A DNA stretch of 25,077 bases from Eggerthella sp. CAG:209. Its GTDB lineage: Bacteria > Actinomycetota > Coriobacteriia > Coriobacteriales > Eggerthellaceae. Every line of letters starts with the position of its first letter. The first letter of the stretch is position 1. The notes under the pieces were generated by a model. It was given only the letters and a program-made list of their open reading frames with translations. It was not told where the DNA came from and ran no database searches. Positions 1 through 6,737 of the stretch are shown one piece after another. The stretch covers positions 1 to 25,077 of the forward strand of contig FR884579.1 in the NCBI GenBank assembly GCA_000436075.1. The letters run 5' to 3'. The translations under genes were made by a program, and so were the position numbers.

Positions 1-74
1 CAAAGGCATACGCCGCCGAAACATGGACCCTTAGAGCTGATAGCGTTTCTCTCTGCAGATATTTGTTTTCAAAG

Positions 75-104
75 AAAAAAGGCGACGCGGTAGCGTCGCC
101 TTTT
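75..104 (-). terminator. Intrinsic terminator downstream of secG
   Basis: A perfect 8-bp GC-rich stem (81-88 with 93-100) encloses the 4-base loop 89-92. Read on the minus strand it is followed by six U residues (complement of 75-80). It lies 21 bases past the secG stop and would end the secG transcript. A four-T run on the plus side (101-104) means it could also work weakly in the other direction. Confidence 0.85.
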
Positions 105-124
105 AAAGATCCGTTAGATAAATA

Positions 125-376
125 CTATCCGATAGTACCCTGCGGGTATACCACCATAAGCACAATCAAAGAGATAAGGAATACAGCCGCCAAAATAATA
201 GTAATGCGGTTGAGGTTCTTTTCCATGATGCTTGAACCACTCTGGTTGTTGTAAACAGAACTTGCGATCATGTCAGAAACGCCCGTGCCCTTGCCAGAAT
301 GAAGCAGAACAAAAACAATAAGCCCAATGCCAGATACAACTAGCAGAACAGAAAAGATAATTGCAACGATAGACAA
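125..376 (-). CDS. secG: SecG, preprotein translocase subunit
   Basis: SecG is the small membrane partner of the SecYE channel and assists SecA-driven protein export across the cytoplasmic membrane. The 83-residue product has the family layout: a hydrophobic helix at about residues 3-25, a conserved cytoplasmic loop with HSGKGTGVSDM (26-36), and a second helix at about 57-77. The length is normal for SecG. The start is TTG at 374-376; an AAGGA Shine-Dalgarno sequence lies about 8 bases upstream, and the nearest ATG is out of frame. Position after gap-pgk-tpiA is the usual context in Gram-positive bacteria, where secG often precedes rnr and smpB. Here it has its own promoter and terminator, so it can be transcribed alone as well as from tpiA read-through. 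Confidence 0.92.
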   Translation of the reverse strand: MSIVAIIFSVLLVVSGIGLIVFVLLHSGKGTGVSDMIASSVYNNQSGSSIMEKNLNRITIILAAVFLISLIVLMVVYPQGTIG

Positions 377-413
377 CGTAACATCCTTACCTAAATAGTC
401 TCACGAATCACTA

Positions 414-442
414 ATTATAAGAATCAGAGAACCGCTTGACAA
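414..442 (-). promoter_or_regulatory. Sigma70-type promoter of secG
   Basis: On the minus strand a TTGTCA -35 box (437-442) and a perfect TATAAT -10 box (414-419) are separated by exactly 17 bases. The predicted transcript would start near 407, leaving a leader of about 30 bases before the TTG start of secG. This is one of the best housekeeping promoter matches in the window and lies in the 83-bp gap between tpiA and secG. Confidence 0.78.
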
Positions 443-459
443 GAGAATTCATACCAGAA

Positions 460-1233
460 CTACTGAGCCTCAGAAGCTGCTTCGATAAGCTGACGGAACG
501 AATCAGCCTTAAGAGACGCACCGCCGACTAAACCGCCATCGATATCTGACTGAGCAAGAAGAGCCTTAACATTGCCAGCGTTCATCGAGCCACCATACAG
601 AATACGCGTTGCATTAGCGACATCACCGCCGAATTCAGCGTTAAGCGTGGCACGAATAGCAGCGCACACCTCTTCAGCCTGCTCTGGAGTAGCAGTGCGA
701 CCGGTTCCTATAGCCCAGATAGGCTCGTAAGCAACTACAACGTTCTTCATATCGATAGCGTCGAGCCCAGCAAGGCCAGCTCGAACCTGAGCGGTGATGA
801 ACTCCACGTAATCGCCAGAGTCGCGCATTGCGAGAGACTCGCCCACGCAAACAATTGGAGCAACACCAGCAGAAACCAATGCCTTAACCTTAAGATTGAC
901 AGTAGTATCGGTTTCATTAAACATCTCACGACGCTCAGAGTGACCAACGATGCAATACTCGCAGCCGGCATCTTTGATCATAGGGATAGAAATTTCTCCA
1001 GTGAAAGCACCAGATTCCTCCCAGTGCACATTCTGAGCACCGAGAGAAATGTTTGTCTTGTCGAAATCAAGAACCGTATAAGCAGCCTTGATATCAATTG
1101 CCGGCGGGCAAAGAACGATATCGACATTATCCCACTTGCGATTGTACTGATTGCAGAGTTGCTGAGTCAGTACAACGGTTTCGGGGATGGTTTTGTTCAT
1201 CTTCCAATTACCCGCCATAAGATAAGTACGCAT
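460..1233 (-). CDS. tpiA: Triosephosphate isomerase
   Basis: This cytoplasmic glycolytic enzyme interconverts dihydroxyacetone phosphate and glyceraldehyde 3-phosphate. The 257-residue protein has the full set of TIM-barrel active-site signatures: AGNWKMN with catalytic Lys11, VGHSERR with His98, AYEPIWAIGTG with the catalytic base Glu170, and the phosphate-binding LYGGSMN and GGLVGGASL segments near the C terminus. Length is normal. The gene follows pgk by 11 bases, and its AAGGAGG Shine-Dalgarno overlaps the pgk stop codon (TAAGGAGG), so the two are almost certainly translationally coupled. The ATG start is unambiguous. Confidence 0.97.
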   Translation of the reverse strand: MRTYLMAGNWKMNKTIPETVVLTQQLCNQYNRKWDNVDIVLCPPAIDIKAAYTVLDFDKTNISLGAQNVHWEESGAFTGEISIPMIKDAGCEYCIVGHSERREMFNETDTTVNLKVKALVSAGVAPIVCVGESLAMRDSGDYVEFITAQVRAGLAGLDAIDMKNVVVAYEPIWAIGTGRTATPEQAEEVCAAIRATLNAEFGGDVANATRILYGGSMNAGNVKALLAQSDIDGGLVGGASLKADSFRQLIEAASEAQ

Positions 1234-1244
1234 GAAGAGCCTCC

Positions 1245-2429
1245 TTATTTGAGCGCCTCAACGCCAGGCAGGGCTTCACCCTGCACCAGCTCCATCGATG
1301 CTCCGCCGCCCGTGGAAATAAAAGTCATCTGGTCGGCAAGATCGAATTTGTTAACAGCGGCAACACTATCGCCACCACCAATGATAGTATCAGCTTCCTT
1401 GTTTGCCGCCACAGCAAGAGCTACGCCCTTGGTACCCGCCTCAAAGGAAGACATTTCAAATACACCCATAGGGCCATTCCAAAATACTGTCTTTGCGCCA
1501 GCAATAGCCTCAGCATAAGCTTTGGTGGTAGCGGGGCCGATATCAAGTCCCATCATATCGGAAGGAATTGCATCAACACCGCATGTTACCGTGTTAGCGT
1601 CATTCGCAAACGCATCAGCGCAGACAACATCAGAAGGAAGCAGGATGCTCACACCTTGAGCCTTTGCCTTTTCGAGCATTTGAGCAGCTCGTTCGACCCA
1701 GTCCTGCTCCATAAGGGATGTTCCAACGGTGTAACCTTGCGCAACCAGGAAGGTAAAGCACATACCGCCACCGATGATCAATGTGTCGCATTTGTCGATC
1801 AACGCATCGATAACAGCAACTTTGTCGGAAACCTTAGATCCGCCAAGAATAGCAACAAAAGGATGATTGGGCTTATCAAGCATAGATGTAAGCGTTGTGA
1901 CCTCTTTGGTCATAAGTGCACCAGCATAAGCAGGAAGGAAGGCAGCGACGCCAGCCGTTGATGCATGAGCACGATGAGCAGCGCCAAACGCATCGTTTAC
2001 ATAGATGTCGCCCAGGCTTGCAAGCTCCTTCGCAAACTCGGGATCGTTCTTCTTTTCACGCTTATCGAAACGAAGGTTCTCAAGCAAACAAACATCCCCA
2101 TTGCCCAGAGAAGCAACAGTTGCCTTAGCAGATTCGCCGATGGTATCCTCGGCAAAAGCAACTGGTTTGCCAAGAACCTTTGAAAGATACTCAGCAACGG
2201 GCTTCAGGGAAAATTCGGCTTGATACCCAGTTCCCTCAGGGCGGCCCAAGTGGCTGCACAAAACCACTTTAGCGCCACGCTTCATCAAAGACTCGATGGT
2301 GGGAAGTGCGGCCCTGATACGCGTATCGTCGGTTACAGTAGTTCCATCAAGCGGTACGTTGAAATCTACGCGACACAATACACGCTTCCCTGCAACGTCA
2401 GCATCAGTAAACGTTTTTACATTGCTCAT
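1245..2429 (-). CDS. pgk: Phosphoglycerate kinase
   Basis: This enzyme transfers phosphate from 1,3-bisphosphoglycerate to ADP, the first ATP-forming step of lower glycolysis. The 394-residue protein carries the N-terminal signature RVDFNVPLD (about 21-29), the substrate-binding SHLGRPEG segment, the hinge motif GGSKVSDK and the nucleotide-binding WNGPMGVFE and GGGDSVAA motifs in the C-terminal half. Length is normal for bacterial Pgk. The ATG start has a GAAAGG Shine-Dalgarno. A strong terminator hairpin lies only 22 bases upstream of the start, between gap and pgk, so expression depends on read-through or on a promoter I could not place confidently. The downstream neighbour tpiA is coupled. 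Confidence 0.97.
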   Translation of the reverse strand: MSNVKTFTDADVAGKRVLCRVDFNVPLDGTTVTDDTRIRAALPTIESLMKRGAKVVLCSHLGRPEGTGYQAEFSLKPVAEYLSKVLGKPVAFAEDTIGESAKATVASLGNGDVCLLENLRFDKREKKNDPEFAKELASLGDIYVNDAFGAAHRAHASTAGVAAFLPAYAGALMTKEVTTLTSMLDKPNHPFVAILGGSKVSDKVAVIDALIDKCDTLIIGGGMCFTFLVAQGYTVGTSLMEQDWVERAAQMLEKAKAQGVSILLPSDVVCADAFANDANTVTCGVDAIPSDMMGLDIGPATTKAYAEAIAGAKTVFWNGPMGVFEMSSFEAGTKGVALAVAANKEADTIIGGGDSVAAVNKFDLADQMTFISTGGGASMELVQGEALPGVEALK

Positions 2430-2451
2430 AGTTAGCCTTTCTTTTCACATT

Positions 2452-2484
2452 AAAAAGAGAGCTTCCCTTTCAGAAAGCTCTCTT
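2452..2484 (-). terminator. Intrinsic terminator between gap and pgk
   Basis: A perfect 10-bp inverted repeat (2455-2464 with 2475-2484) with a 10-base loop is followed on the minus strand by a run of U residues (complement of 2452-2456). It lies 25 bases after the gap stop codon and ends 22 bases before the pgk start. It has the form of an intrinsic terminator placed inside what is usually one operon, so it probably reduces pgk-tpiA transcription relative to gap. Confidence 0.75.
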
Positions 2485-2509
2485 AACAGTTCGCATCCAG
2501 CGCGTTGGC

Positions 2510-3517
2510 CTATGCCTGCATCATGATCTTCGCAAGATCCTTTACACGGTTGGAATAACCCCACTCGTTGTCATACCAAGAAACGCATTTTACGAGATTG
2601 CCCTTACCACCAAGGACCATGGTGAGCTTGCTATCGAAGAGAGAAGAATGGTCGTCGCCCACGATATCAGAGGAAACAATGGGATCCTCGACATACTCAA
2701 GAATACCCTTCAGGGGACCTTCAGCAGCAGCCTTCATAGCAGCATTAACCTCTTCAATGGTAACTTCCTGCTCGAGCTCTACCGTGAGGTCAACCATGGA
2801 CCCATCAGGTGTAGGAACGCGCGTTGCAAAACCATCGAGCTTGCCCTTGAGCTCAGGAAGAACCAGGGAAACCGCGCGAGCAGCACCGGTAGTGGTGGGA
2901 ATCATGGACAGGTTTGCAGCACGAGCACGACGAAGGTCCTTGTGAGCCTGGTCGAGAATCTTCTGATCATTCGTGTATGAATGAATAGTGTTCATGAAGC
3001 CACGCTTAATGCCGAAGGTATCCATGAGAACCTTTGCAAAAGGAGCAAGGCAGTTCGTAGTACAAGACGCATTAGAGACGATATTATGCTTCTCGTAATC
3101 GTACTTATCATCGTTCACGCCAACAACGATGGTGATGTCTTCGTTCTTAGCAGGTGCCGTAATAAGAACCTTCTTGGCACCAGCCTCAATGTGCTTCTTA
3201 GCCAAGTTAGCATCGGTGAAGAAACCGGTAGATTCGATAACAAGCTCTACACCCATTTCGCCCCAAGGAATATTGAGCGGTTCGCGGTCGCCGAAAACGC
3301 GTACCTTGTGACCGTCAACGATGATGTTGTCTCCCTCGACTTTAACATCATCGTAAACACGCCCGTGGATAGAATCGTACTTAAGCAAATGAGCATTTGC
3401 CTCGGTGCTGCCGGGATCGTTGATAGCAACGATATCGAAGGCAGGATCCTTCTCCATCGCGCGGAAAACAAGTCGGCCGATACGACCGAAGCCGTTGATA
3501 CCAACCTTGGTTGCCAT
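2510..3517 (-). CDS. gap: Glyceraldehyde-3-phosphate dehydrogenase, type I
   Basis: This enzyme oxidises and phosphorylates glyceraldehyde 3-phosphate to 1,3-bisphosphoglycerate with NAD. The 335-residue protein shows the Rossmann motif GFGRIGR (9-15), the active-site signature ASCTTNCLAP with catalytic Cys152, and the partner His179 in TIHSYT. An acidic residue (Asp34 in AINDPG) at the end of the second strand fits NAD preference, by family knowledge. The C-terminal WYDNEWGYSNR motif is intact. The ATG has an AGGGGAG Shine-Dalgarno. It lies 160 bases after whiA with a candidate promoter in the gap, and it is followed by a terminator, so it is probably the most highly expressed gene of the glycolytic cluster. 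Confidence 0.97.
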   Translation of the reverse strand: MATKVGINGFGRIGRLVFRAMEKDPAFDIVAINDPGSTEANAHLLKYDSIHGRVYDDVKVEGDNIIVDGHKVRVFGDREPLNIPWGEMGVELVIESTGFFTDANLAKKHIEAGAKKVLITAPAKNEDITIVVGVNDDKYDYEKHNIVSNASCTTNCLAPFAKVLMDTFGIKRGFMNTIHSYTNDQKILDQAHKDLRRARAANLSMIPTTTGAARAVSLVLPELKGKLDGFATRVPTPDGSMVDLTVELEQEVTIEEVNAAMKAAAEGPLKGILEYVEDPIVSSDIVGDDHSSLFDSKLTMVLGGKGNLVKCVSWYDNEWGYSNRVKDLAKIMMQA

Positions 3518-3578
3518 GAGGCTCCCCTTTCATGCCTGATTTAAAAACAATGCGACGTATGTGAACACGTGCTGTTTT

Positions 3579-3584
3579 ATTGTA
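3579..3584 (-). promoter_or_regulatory. Candidate -10 box for gap
   Basis: A TACAAT hexamer on the minus strand lies 62 bases upstream of the gap start, which would give a leader of about 55 bases. No good -35 match is visible at 16-18 bases, so the call is tentative. It is the best candidate in the whiA-gap intergenic region. Confidence 0.35.
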
Positions 3585-3677
3585 CCTGAAAAAGAAACTG
3601 CCGAAATAGAGCAAGACGCACGAAAAGTAAGCGAACGAATAGCAGCCGCAAGCGGCATTCAGCAAGCGGTGGTCGGT

Positions 3678-4610
3678 CTATGATTTGCCAATATCGTTAT
3701 CCATTTGCTCAATACGACGCACCCGATGATAAATCGCCGATTTGGAGAGCGGTGGATTAGCCTTTTCGCCGAGTTCTTTTAACGTTGCATCAGGATACGT
3801 CACGCGCAAGCGAATGTAATCCTGCAAAGCATGAGGCAGCGACTTGATATCCTGGTGCTCCAGAACTGTACGGATCGCCTGAATTTGATCAACAGAAGCC
3901 TCAGCGGTTTTAGCCTGATTTGCGATTTCGGCGTTTACCCGACGATTTACATCATTGCGCACACTTTTTAATACACGTTCGTTTTCCATCTTCAATGCAC
4001 TTTGATGAGCACCAACATAAGCAAGGAAAGCCGATATCGAAGCGCCGCTTTTAAGGTAAACCGTATGGGAATTACGACGCTCAACAACCTTCGCGTGAAT
4101 CCCCTTGGCCTCCATCAACTCGACAATGTCGTTAGCCATGGTCTGCGACTCAACAGTAAGCTCGAAATGAAAATCGCCACGTGGATTGGAGATAAACCCG
4201 CTCCCTAAAAAAACCCCCCGCAGATACGCCGAAGCACAGCATTCTTTCTTAATGAGGTCATGATCGATCCCACGCTGCAGGCCGCTTTCGCCGACAATGC
4301 CTAATTCGGAAAGCGCCTCATTCAAGCCAGGCTGGGCGGGCACGTCAATAAGCCAGTTGGGTGTCTTGTGCAAAACGCTACGACGCATAGTAAGATCTGT
4401 TTTCAGCGAATACATGCTATGAAGCGCACTGATGATGAAACGGGCAACCTGCGGAACGTCTGTCGAAATCTCTAGACGAAAATGACCAGGACCGTTAAGA
4501 AAGATCGTGCCTTCAATGCGAATCAGTGCAGCAAGCGTCGCAGCATCACAATGCGAACACGTTGGCTCCACATGAGAAAGCTCCTCTTTTACCTCCGTGG
4601 TGAACGACAT
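3678..4610 (-). CDS. whiA: WhiA, DNA-binding sporulation/division regulator family
   Basis: WhiA is a conserved Gram-positive DNA-binding protein built on a degenerate LAGLIDADG homing-endonuclease fold plus a C-terminal helix-turn-helix. In Streptomyces it controls division genes with WhiB; in non-sporulating bacteria it affects chromosome segregation and division. The 310-residue product starts MSFTTEVKEEL, typical of the family. It has the second LAGLIDADG-like repeat around AYLRGVFLGSGFISNP (about 127-142), the conserved RNDVNRRVNAEIANQAKT stretch and a C-terminal HTH ending in LSKSAIYHRVRRIEQ. The first 22 bases overlap the 3' end of yvcK, and only a weak GGGGGTG Shine-Dalgarno is visible, so translation is probably coupled. 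The gene order rapZ-yvcK-whiA is classical. Confidence 0.95.
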   Translation of the reverse strand: MSFTTEVKEELSHVEPTCSHCDAATLAALIRIEGTIFLNGPGHFRLEISTDVPQVARFIISALHSMYSLKTDLTMRRSVLHKTPNWLIDVPAQPGLNEALSELGIVGESGLQRGIDHDLIKKECCASAYLRGVFLGSGFISNPRGDFHFELTVESQTMANDIVELMEAKGIHAKVVERRNSHTVYLKSGASISAFLAYVGAHQSALKMENERVLKSVRNDVNRRVNAEIANQAKTAEASVDQIQAIRTVLEHQDIKSLPHALQDYIRLRVTYPDATLKELGEKANPPLSKSAIYHRVRRIEQMDNDIGKS

Positions 4611-5752
4611 AGCTTGAACACCCCCATAAATGCATCAGCAAGCGCCTGCGGATCATGCCATGTAGGACGCTGAGGATCCGCCATATTGCGCAAAAGAACA
4701 ACCGGCCCACGAGCCTGGATAGCATCGATGTCTTCCTTCGATGCCCTGACTGGTCGAATGCGAGATTCGAGCGAAGTGCCATCCCGGCGCTCTGCCATTG
4801 CGCTTTTGTGCGATCCAAGCCCAGCCAAAGCATGAAAAGCACCCGTTGCGTGACGTGGGCTCTCGAGCGGCTGAGCAGAATGGATCAAAACGTAATCGAG
4901 GCACCCCTCCATGCCATGACGCAACAAAGCTTCTACATGCTCACGTGCGGAAAGGCCCCAAGTTTCACCTTGCTGATCTGCCAGGCTGCAGACAAACACC
5001 GTACGAGCATTTGATTGACGAATGGCATCGACAATACCAGGAACAAGGAGATTCGGGATAATAGAGGTGAAGAGCGAACCAGGACCCAGTACGACCACAT
5101 CGGCTTGGCGAATGGCACGCAATGCTTCCATATAGGGGAGACAAAGCTCAGGAGATTCAAGCCACACACGTTCAAGCGCAGTGGACGACTTCCCCGCCAC
5201 CGATTGCCCGCGAAGAATGCGACCGTCGCGCGTTTCCGCACAAAGTGTCACATTGTTCAATGTCGATGGGTAAACATGCCCGCGAGCTCCAAGAAGCTGA
5301 CCACATATTTTTATAGCTTCAGGAAAAGATCCCGTGGCATTTTCAAGAGCTGAAAGCATAAGGTTTCCAAGCGTATGGTTTCGAGCAAAATCAAAACGGT
5401 ACTTGAAAGCCTTGGTAAGAGGATCTTCCGGATTCGCTGCAAATGCAGCTAAGCACTTACGAACATCACCTGGCGGAGTCACATGAGCCTCTTCGCGCAA
5501 TATGCCGGTAGAACCGCCGTCATCGGCCATGGCAACAACAGCAGATGTGTTAACCCCTAAAGCCAGCAAGGTGCGAATCGACATAGGGGCGCCAGTGCCT
5601 CCACCAATAACAACCGCACGCAGCTCAGTCGGATCCACATTGCCTTTAAGGGGATTGGGCAGATGAAGTGAGCCTATTGCCTTGAATGCCTGGGTGGATG
5701 ATGCATCGAGGCGAAAGCCATGCCCCGCCAAACGAGGTTCGCCCTGACTCAT
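4589..5752 (-). CDS. yvcK: YvcK/CofD-family gluconeogenesis factor
   Basis: YvcK proteins bind UDP-sugars and are needed for growth on gluconeogenic carbon sources and for normal cell shape in Bacillus and mycobacteria (CuvA). The 387-residue protein has an N-terminal extension of about 44 residues. The Rossmann-like core follows: VVIGGGTGAPMS (47-58), the conserved MADDGGSTGILRE segment (75-87), TPPGDVRKC and the later NHTLGNLMLSAL and VLGPGSLFTS motifs. Its ATG overlaps the rapZ stop codon by four bases (ATGA), with a GAGGTGG Shine-Dalgarno inside rapZ. The 3' end overlaps whiA. It is part of the uvrC-rapZ-yvcK-whiA operon. The molecular role is known only in outline. Confidence 0.93.
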   Translation of the reverse strand: MSQGEPRLAGHGFRLDASSTQAFKAIGSLHLPNPLKGNVDPTELRAVVIGGGTGAPMSIRTLLALGVNTSAVVAMADDGGSTGILREEAHVTPPGDVRKCLAAFAANPEDPLTKAFKYRFDFARNHTLGNLMLSALENATGSFPEAIKICGQLLGARGHVYPSTLNNVTLCAETRDGRILRGQSVAGKSSTALERVWLESPELCLPYMEALRAIRQADVVVLGPGSLFTSIIPNLLVPGIVDAIRQSNARTVFVCSLADQQGETWGLSAREHVEALLRHGMEGCLDYVLIHSAQPLESPRHATGAFHALAGLGSHKSAMAERRDGTSLESRIRPVRASKEDIDAIQARGPVVLLRNMADPQRPTWHDPQALADAFMGVFKLCRSPRR

Positions 5753-6705
5753 TTTTCCACCTCTTTGTTGGTATCTGCCAAAGCGATATCGCGATGATAC
5801 ACATTAACGTTGTAATCCTGCGCCGCCAACAGCTCAGCAGTTTTATTGGCAAGCACAACGCTTCGATGCTGACCACCCGTGCATCCTACGCCAATGGCGA
5901 GCTGCTGTTTGCCCTCGGCAACATAGCCGGGCATCACACAGTTCAACAAGTTTTCCCAGGCATTTAAAAATTTATGAGTTTCCTCGTTACCCAAAACATA
6001 ATCTGCCACCTTACTATCGAGACCGGTTAAATTACGCAGATCAGGGATATAGAACGGATTCGGAAGAAAACGCACATCGATAACGATATCGGCATCTGTC
6101 GGAGCACCATGTTTAAAGCCGAACGAATATACCGTTACGTTCATTCCTTCTTTTGCAGTTTGCTTAGAGTACAAACGACGAAGTTCTTCGCGCAGTTCAC
6201 GGGGGCTCATATTGGAGGTATCGATATAAGAATCAGCCAACGATCGCAACTCTTGAGTAAGACTACGCTCATACGAAATTGCCTGCCCAATAGAACGTTT
6301 GTTATTGATGCATAAAGGATGGCGACGGCGCGAAGCCTTGTAACGTGCAATAAGAATGCTGTCAGCGGCGTCAAGGAAGACCATCCTAAAAGTCACCCCT
6401 GCAGCTTCCATGTTTGCTAGCTCGCCTACCAACTGTTTGAAATATTCTCTGTTGCGCGCATCGCATACGATTGCAAGTTTTCTGCCGATCTCGTTTTGCC
6501 CCGGAAGACTTGCAAGACTGATCATGTTCATAATCAACGAAGGCGGCAGATTATCGATGCAGAAATAGCCCAAATCCTCAAACGTATGCATTGCCTCAGT
6601 TCTGCCAGCACCACTCATGCCCGTAATGATAACCACATCAGGCGCAGTGCTCGAAGTCTCCGAATGATCTTGCGGCGTGTCCCCATTGGAAAATGTCTGG
6701 GTCAT
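5749..6705 (-). CDS. rapZ: RapZ/YvcJ family nucleotide-binding protein
   Basis: Members bind and hydrolyse nucleotides. In E. coli RapZ is an adapter that delivers the sRNA GlmZ to RNase E; the Gram-positive role is less clear. The 318-residue protein has an N-terminal P-loop GMSGAGRT (29-36), followed by the conserved LGYFCIDNLPPSLI segment (45-58), and a C-terminal domain with GCTGGQHRSV (274-283). The usual Walker A lysine is Arg35 here; as I recall this is common in actinobacterial members. An insertion-free, full-length product begins at an ATG with a GGGGAGAGG Shine-Dalgarno, 32 bases after uvrC. It overlaps yvcK by four bases. Confidence 0.94.
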   Translation of the reverse strand: MTQTFSNGDTPQDHSETSSTAPDVVIITGMSGAGRTEAMHTFEDLGYFCIDNLPPSLIMNMISLASLPGQNEIGRKLAIVCDARNREYFKQLVGELANMEAAGVTFRMVFLDAADSILIARYKASRRRHPLCINNKRSIGQAISYERSLTQELRSLADSYIDTSNMSPRELREELRRLYSKQTAKEGMNVTVYSFGFKHGAPTDADIVIDVRFLPNPFYIPDLRNLTGLDSKVADYVLGNEETHKFLNAWENLLNCVMPGYVAEGKQQLAIGVGCTGGQHRSVVLANKTAELLAAQDYNVNVYHRDIALADTNKEVEK

Positions 6706-6737
6706 CGAAACCTCTCCCCTGTATTGCTTCGCAGGGT

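Noticed and set aside
1..24. A possible start of a minus-strand gene (ATG at 22-24 giving MFRRRMPL) after the secG terminator, where rnr often lies.
   Set aside because: Only eight codons are visible and the AAGGG to ATG spacing is short, so it cannot be supported from the window.
3645..3656. The palindrome-like GCCGCAAGCGGC after whiA as a terminator.
   Set aside because: The stem is only 4-5 bp with a tiny loop and there is no U-tract on either strand.
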